Assembly: GCA_013813825.1 (NCBI GenBank) | Contig: JACCRA010000818.1 | Location: 1 to 7,846, forward strand | Direction of reading: 5' to 3' | From: Pyrinomonadaceae bacterium | GTDB lineage: Bacteria; Acidobacteriota; Blastocatellia; Pyrinomonadales; Pyrinomonadaceae | Length of the DNA stretch: 7,846 nt | Shown here: one piece after another, positions 4,820 to 7,846 of the stretch | How positions within the stretch are numbered: position 1 is the stretch's first letter | Layout: each line of letters begins with the position of its first letter | Program-made: the position numbers and the translations under genes | Notes under the pieces: generated by a model | What the model was told of the DNA's origin: nothing | Databases searched by the model: none | The model's input: only the letters and a program-made list of their open reading frames with translations

Positions 4820-6568
4820 ATGCATGATCTCAAGCAGTTCGCACGTTATTTTCGCCCGTACACAGCTCTTCTCGTCGCCGGCATTCTGTGCATTCTTGCT
4901 TCGGTCGTGATCGGTCTGCTGGTGCCGTTGCTCGTCGGTCGCGCCATCGATCAACTCAGAACACAGGACACAGTATCGTGGGGCGACTTGACGCGCCGCG
5001 CGCTCGTCATCCTCGGCGTCAGCGCCGTTAGCGGCGTTTTCCTTTTCTTTCAGCGGCGTATCCTCATCAATATGTCGCGCAACGTCGAGTACGATTTCCG
5101 TCAGGATTTCTATGCGCACCTGCAAAAACTCTCGCTTTCGTTCTTCCAGTCGCACCGCATCGGCGATCTGATGGCGCGGGCGACCAACGATCTCGGCGCT
5201 GTCCGGCAACTGGCCGGGCCGATGATCATGTACACGCTGCAAACCGTCTTCGTCGTGATCCTGATTCTGCCGCTGATGCTGCGGATCAGCGTGCGTCTCA
5301 CCCTGCTGCTGTTCGTGACGATGCCGCTCGTCTCGTTGACCGTCAAATACTTCGGACAGCAAGTCCACACGCGGTTCGAGAAGATTCAGGAGTTCTTTTC
5401 GCAGATTTCAGCGCGCGCGCAAGAAAACTTCACGGGCGTCCGTGTCGTGCGCGCCTACGCGCAGGAGGATGCCGAGATCGCCGTCTTCGGCGACCTTAAC
5501 CGGCAATACGCCGAGCGCAATCTGGCGCTCGTGCGGATCGAAGCGGCGATGCGCCCGTTGATGCAATTCCTGATCGGTTTAGGCTTCGTCCTGATTATGT
5601 GGTACGGCGGCACGCTCGCGATTCGCGGGCAGATCACGGTCGGACAGTTCACCGAGTTTACGCTCTACCTGACGCGCTTGATCTGGCCGCTGATCGCGCT
5701 CGGCTATGTCGTCAACTTGTACCAGCGCGGCGCGGCCAGCCTCAAACGAATGCACGCGATCCTCGCCACCGCGCCTGAGATCGCCGACGCGCCCGGCATC
5801 GCCGAACAGCCACGGATCACAGGCCGCATCGAATTTCGCAACTTGCATTTCAAGTACAACGACACCGGCGCACCCGTCCTGCGCGGCATCAACCTCGTCA
5901 TCGAGGCCGGGCAAATCGTCGCCTTCGTCGGTCGCACCGGCTCCGGCAAGACGACGCTGATGAACTTGCTCCCGCGCCTGCTCGACGCCACGCCCGGCAC
6001 GGTCTTGATCGATGATCGCCCCATTCGCCACTACCCGCTCGCGCAACTGCGCGCCAGCATCGGCTACGTGCCGCAGGAGACTTTCCTCTTTAGCGAATCG
6101 CTCGCCGAAAACATCGCCTTCGGAGTCGAAGAGGCCACGCGCGCCGAGAGCGAGTGGGCAGCCGAGATCGCCGGCCTCGCCGACGACATCGGGCACTTTC
6201 CCGATGGCCTCGACACGCTGGTGGGCGAGCGCGGCATTACGCTCTCCGGCGGCCAAAAGCAGCGCACCGCGATTGCCCGCGCCATCATGCGCCAACCGAG
6301 CATCCTGATTCTTGACGACGCGCTCTCCGCCGTTGACACTTACACCGAAGAAAAAATCTTGGGGCGACTGCGCGGCGTGATGCGCGAGCGCACAAGTCTC
6401 ATTGTCTCGCACCGCATCTCGACCGTCCGCGACGCCGATCTGATCTGCGTCCTTGATGAAGGCTCCATCGTCGAACAGGGCACACACGACGAACTGCTGG
6501 CGCGCGGCGGCGAGTATGCGGCGCTGTACGAGCGACAACTATTGGAAGAGGAATTAGCGGCAAGTTAA
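4820..6568 (+). CDS. ABC exporter half-transporter with degenerate Walker B (BmrC/YheI-like)
   Basis: The 582-residue protein is a type IV (ABCB-like) exporter half: a six-helix membrane domain (about 1-310) fused to an ATPase domain (about 335-582). Coupling-region features include [20 protein letters not shown] (108-127). In the ATPase, an A-loop Tyr is at 346, Walker [10 protein letters not shown] at 371-379, Q-loop Gln419, signature LSGGQKQR at 475-482 and H-loop His531. Walker B reads ILILDD (495-500), so the catalytic Glu is Asp500. This is characteristic of the degenerate half of heterodimeric exporters such as BmrC (YheI), LmrC and TM287, which pair with a canonical partner. The partner is likely the gene at 7140. 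The frame is open upstream to 4691 but has no start codon before ATG 4820, and FARYFRPY fits the family N-terminus. No SD is visible. Likely role: multidrug or lipid export; substrate unknown. Confidence 0.93.
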   Translation: MHDLKQFARYFRPYTALLVAGILCILASVVIGLLVPLLVGRAIDQLRTQDTVSWGDLTRRALVILGVSAVSGVFLFFQRRILINMSRNVEYDFRQDFYAHLQKLSLSFFQSHRIGDLMARATNDLGAVRQLAGPMIMYTLQTVFVVILILPLMLRISVRLTLLLFVTMPLVSLTVKYFGQQVHTRFEKIQEFFSQISARAQENFTGVRVVRAYAQEDAEIAVFGDLNRQYAERNLALVRIEAAMRPLMQFLIGLGFVLIMWYGGTLAIRGQITVGQFTEFTLYLTRLIWPLIALGYVVNLYQRGAASLKRMHAILATAPEIADAPGIAEQPRITGRIEFRNLHFKYNDTGAPVLRGINLVIEAGQIVAFVGRTGSGKTTLMNLLPRLLDATPGTVLIDDRPIRHYPLAQLRASIGYVPQETFLFSESLAENIAFGVEEATRAESEWAAEIAGLADDIGHFPDGLDTLVGERGITLSGGQKQRTAIARAIMRQPSILILDDALSAVDTYTEEKILGRLRGVMRERTSLIVSHRISTVRDADLICVLDEGSIVEQGTHDELLARGGEYAALYERQLLEEELAAS

Positions 6569-6610
6569 ATCTGTGAGTGACTTCTCGGGACTGAATTCTC
6601 AAAACAACTT

Positions 6611-7090
6611 ATGAACCCGACAACCACACAATCCGCTGTCGCCCCGCGTTTCCGCGGGCTGATGCTGATCTGGATGGCAATCATCTTTAGCCTCGTCACC
6701 TTTTTCGTGATCACGAGATTTCTGCCGGCCGCCGAAGCCGGCGATGTAGCGCAGCCGACCCAACTCTTTTGGATTTTCGCGGCGCTGGGCTTCGCGACCT
6801 TCAGCAGTTCCTTTCTGTTTAAGGCGTGGATGCTGTCGCAGGCGAGCAAGCTCGGACAACCGCAACTCGCCTCGACCGCCTACATCATCGCGTTCGCGCT
6901 GTGCGAAGCGACAGGACTGTGTGGCTTCGTCGCGCACTTGATCACCGGCTCGCCCTACGCGGCCTACCTGTTTGCGCTCGGCGCGCTCGGCCTTCTACTG
7001 CACAAGCCGAAGCAGGAACACTTGCTGAACGCTTCCACCGCCAATAACGTCGCCGGCGAGATCGATAGCCCGTTTGGCCGCAACGGCTAA
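6611..7090 (+). CDS. Small four-helix membrane protein between two ABC genes, rotary ATPase c-subunit-like hairpin
   Basis: I do not recognise a named family. The 159 residues contain four hydrophobic segments at about 17-38, 51-74, 89-112 and 115-131, joined by short loops, with a polar C-terminal tail. Segments two and three recall the helical hairpin of F/V-type ATP synthase c subunits. The polar loop SKLGQPQLAST between them resembles the c-subunit ARQPE loop, and segment three (IIAFALCEATGLCGFVAHL, 92-110) has a membrane-buried Glu99 placed as in the ion-binding helix. The glycine-rich motif of c-subunit helix one is lacking, and two extra helices are present, so a true ATPase role is unlikely. 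The gene starts 42 nt after the first ABC half and ends 49 nt before the second, so it is probably co-transcribed with them. There is no SD; a stop at 6578-6580 in the same frame excludes a longer form. Confidence 0.85.
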   Translation: MNPTTTQSAVAPRFRGLMLIWMAIIFSLVTFFVITRFLPAAEAGDVAQPTQLFWIFAALGFATFSSSFLFKAWMLSQASKLGQPQLASTAYIIAFALCEATGLCGFVAHLITGSPYAAYLFALGALGLLLHKPKQEHLLNASTANNVAGEIDSPFGRNG

Positions 7091-7101
7091 CAGTATCTCT
7101 T

Positions 7102-7136
7102 TACTCATCACTGGTCACTCATCACTCGTCACTGCT
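7102..7136 (+). repeat. Heptad repeat, copy 3 (5 units of CAYTCAT type)
   Basis: Five 7-nt units read TACTCAT, CACTGGT, CACTCAT, CACTCGT and CACTGCT. The final unit ends 3 nt before the ATG at 7140, in place of any Shine-Dalgarno site. As in copies 1 and 2, the last unit ends in -CT and is followed by a short pyrimidine-rich or A/C spacer. Confidence 0.75.
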
Positions 7137-7139
7137 TTT

Positions 7140-7846
7140 ATGTCCACTGCTGTCCAGAAATTTCACGAAGAAGAGGCTATCGGCAAGACTTACGATTGGC
7201 AGATCGCAACGCGACTGCTGCGTTATCTGAAGCCTTACGTCCGGCTCCTCATTCCCGCGCTGCTGTTCACGCTAACGCTAAACGGCCTCAACGCGCTGCA
7301 ACCTAAATTCACGCAGTGGGCGATTGACTGGCACATCGTCCCCGCAACGCAGGCCGCCGCACCGACGGCAGCGGCTTTCTCCGGCGTGCTGTGGCTGGCG
7401 CTCGTAGCGCTCGGCGTGCGCTTCGTTATTTTCCTTTTCTCTTACTTTCAGACCGTGCTGCTCAATTCCGTCGGGCAGCGCGTGATGTACGACCTCCGTA
7501 GCGAGCTGTACCAAAAGTTGCAGCGGCAGGAAGTCGCCTACTTCGACCGCAATCCTGTCGGCCGCATCATGACGCGGCTGACTTCCGACGTGGATGCGCT
7601 CAACGAGTTGTTTACTTCCGGCGTCACCGATGTGCTCGGCGATCTGATCGCGATCATCATCATCATCATCATCATGCTGTTGATGGATTGGCGTCTGACG
7701 CTCGTCACGCTCATCACAGTGCCGCTGCTGTTCGCCGCGACGACGTGGTTCCGCAAGCACGCGCGGCGCGGCTACGACTTGGTGCGGACGCGCATCGCGC
7801 GCATCAACTCGTTTTTGCAGGAGCATCTCTCCGGCGCGCAGACGGT
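7140..7846 (+). CDS. ABC exporter half-transporter, N-terminal part (BmrD/YheH-like), cut by window edge
   Basis: The frame is open for 235 codons to the window end and covers most of the membrane domain of a second ABCB-like half-transporter. The lead KFHEEEAIGKTYDWQIATRL (residues 7-26) followed by LRYLKPY is the style of YheH/BmrD-type subunits, which carry a longer polar N-terminus than their partners. YDLRSELYQKLQRQEVAYFD (117-136) and NPVGRIMTRLTSDVDALNEL (138-157) are the family's coupling-region motifs, followed by MDWRLTLVTLITVPLLF. The ATPase domain lies beyond position 7846. If this is the partner of the degenerate half, it should carry a normal catalytic Glu. Residues 172-178 are seven consecutive Ile in a membrane helix, encoded by an ATC tandem repeat. 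ATG 7140 gives the best family fit. It lacks an SD and follows the third heptad repeat. Confidence 0.92.
   Translation, partial: MSTAVQKFHEEEAIGKTYDWQIATRLLRYLKPYVRLLIPALLFTLTLNGLNALQPKFTQWAIDWHIVPATQAAAPTAAAFSGVLWLALVALGVRFVIFLFSYFQTVLLNSVGQRVMYDLRSELYQKLQRQEVAYFDRNPVGRIMTRLTSDVDALNELFTSGVTDVLGDLIAIIIIIIIMLLMDWRLTLVTLITVPLLFAATTWFRKHARRGYDLVRTRIARINSFLQEHLSGAQT
7653..7673 (+). repeat. ATC trinucleotide microsatellite (7 units) inside the second ABC gene
   Basis: Seven perfect ATC units encode Ile172-Ile178 of the second ABC half-transporter, within a predicted membrane helix. Because the unit is three bases, slippage would change helix length by whole residues without shifting the frame. 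Confidence 0.85.

Noticed and set aside
4674..4910. 78-codon GTG-initiated frame as a real gene
   Set aside because: No recognisable character, and it overlaps the ABC gene by 91 nt in another frame; kept only as a question in the findings.
4682..5368. Minus-strand frame of 228 codons across the ABC start
   Set aside because: Composition is Asp/Arg/His/Gln-rich without family features; it is antisense to the well supported ABC N-terminus.
5579..6538. Long minus-strand open frame (319 codons) opposite the first ABC gene
   Set aside because: It lies wholly antisense to a clear ABC transporter, has no recognisable motif, and is the usual GC-rich third-position shadow.
7102..7136. Heptad arrays as CRISPR or clustered spacers
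   Set aside because: The units are 7 nt and contiguous, without spacers; no cas gene is near.

Overview
This is a roughly 60% GC bacterial fragment with tightly packed genes. A menaquinone futalosine-pathway gene (mqnA), many heptad and 'CGCAAAG'-type intergenic repeats, and several starts without Shine-Dalgarno sites suggest an Acidobacteriota-like organism (perhaps Blastocatellia). That placement rests on general impression only; no rRNA or marker gene is present.

Layout. Positions 1-602 (minus strand) hold the first 200 codons of mqnA, chorismate dehydratase. Positions 603-1114 are a divergent intergenic region. Positions 1115-2002 encode a secreted, proline-rich, fibre-like protein. Positions 2003-2296 are non-coding, with a long hairpin, a degenerate 'CGCAAAG' repeat and a heptad repeat ending 5 nt before the next start. 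Positions 2297-3651 form an overlapping set of three: a cyclase-family (KynB-like) hydrolase, a small HEAT-tail-like gene interrupted by one in-frame TGA, and an alkyltransferase-like DNA repair protein (ATL) with Trp in place of the MGMT cysteine. Positions 3753-4588 hold a YbjQ/UPF0145 protein overlapping a PaaI-like hotdog thioesterase that starts at TTG. Positions 4589-4819 are non-coding, with two perfect inverted repeats and a second heptad repeat.

Positions 4820-7846 hold what looks like a heterodimeric ABC exporter locus. The first half-transporter is complete and has a degenerate Walker B (Asp in place of the catalytic Glu), as in BmrC/TM287-type subunits. The second half-transporter (YheH/BmrD-like N-terminus) runs off the window. 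Between them lies a small four-helix membrane protein. Its third helix, with a central Glu and the preceding 'LGQPQ' loop, recalls rotary ATPase c subunits. A third heptad repeat lies directly before the second ABC gene.

The most interesting points are the c-subunit-like protein between the two ABC halves, the three start-proximal heptad repeats, and the small gene broken by a single CGA-to-TGA-type change. No CRISPR array, tRNA, rRNA, transposase or phage gene is visible.
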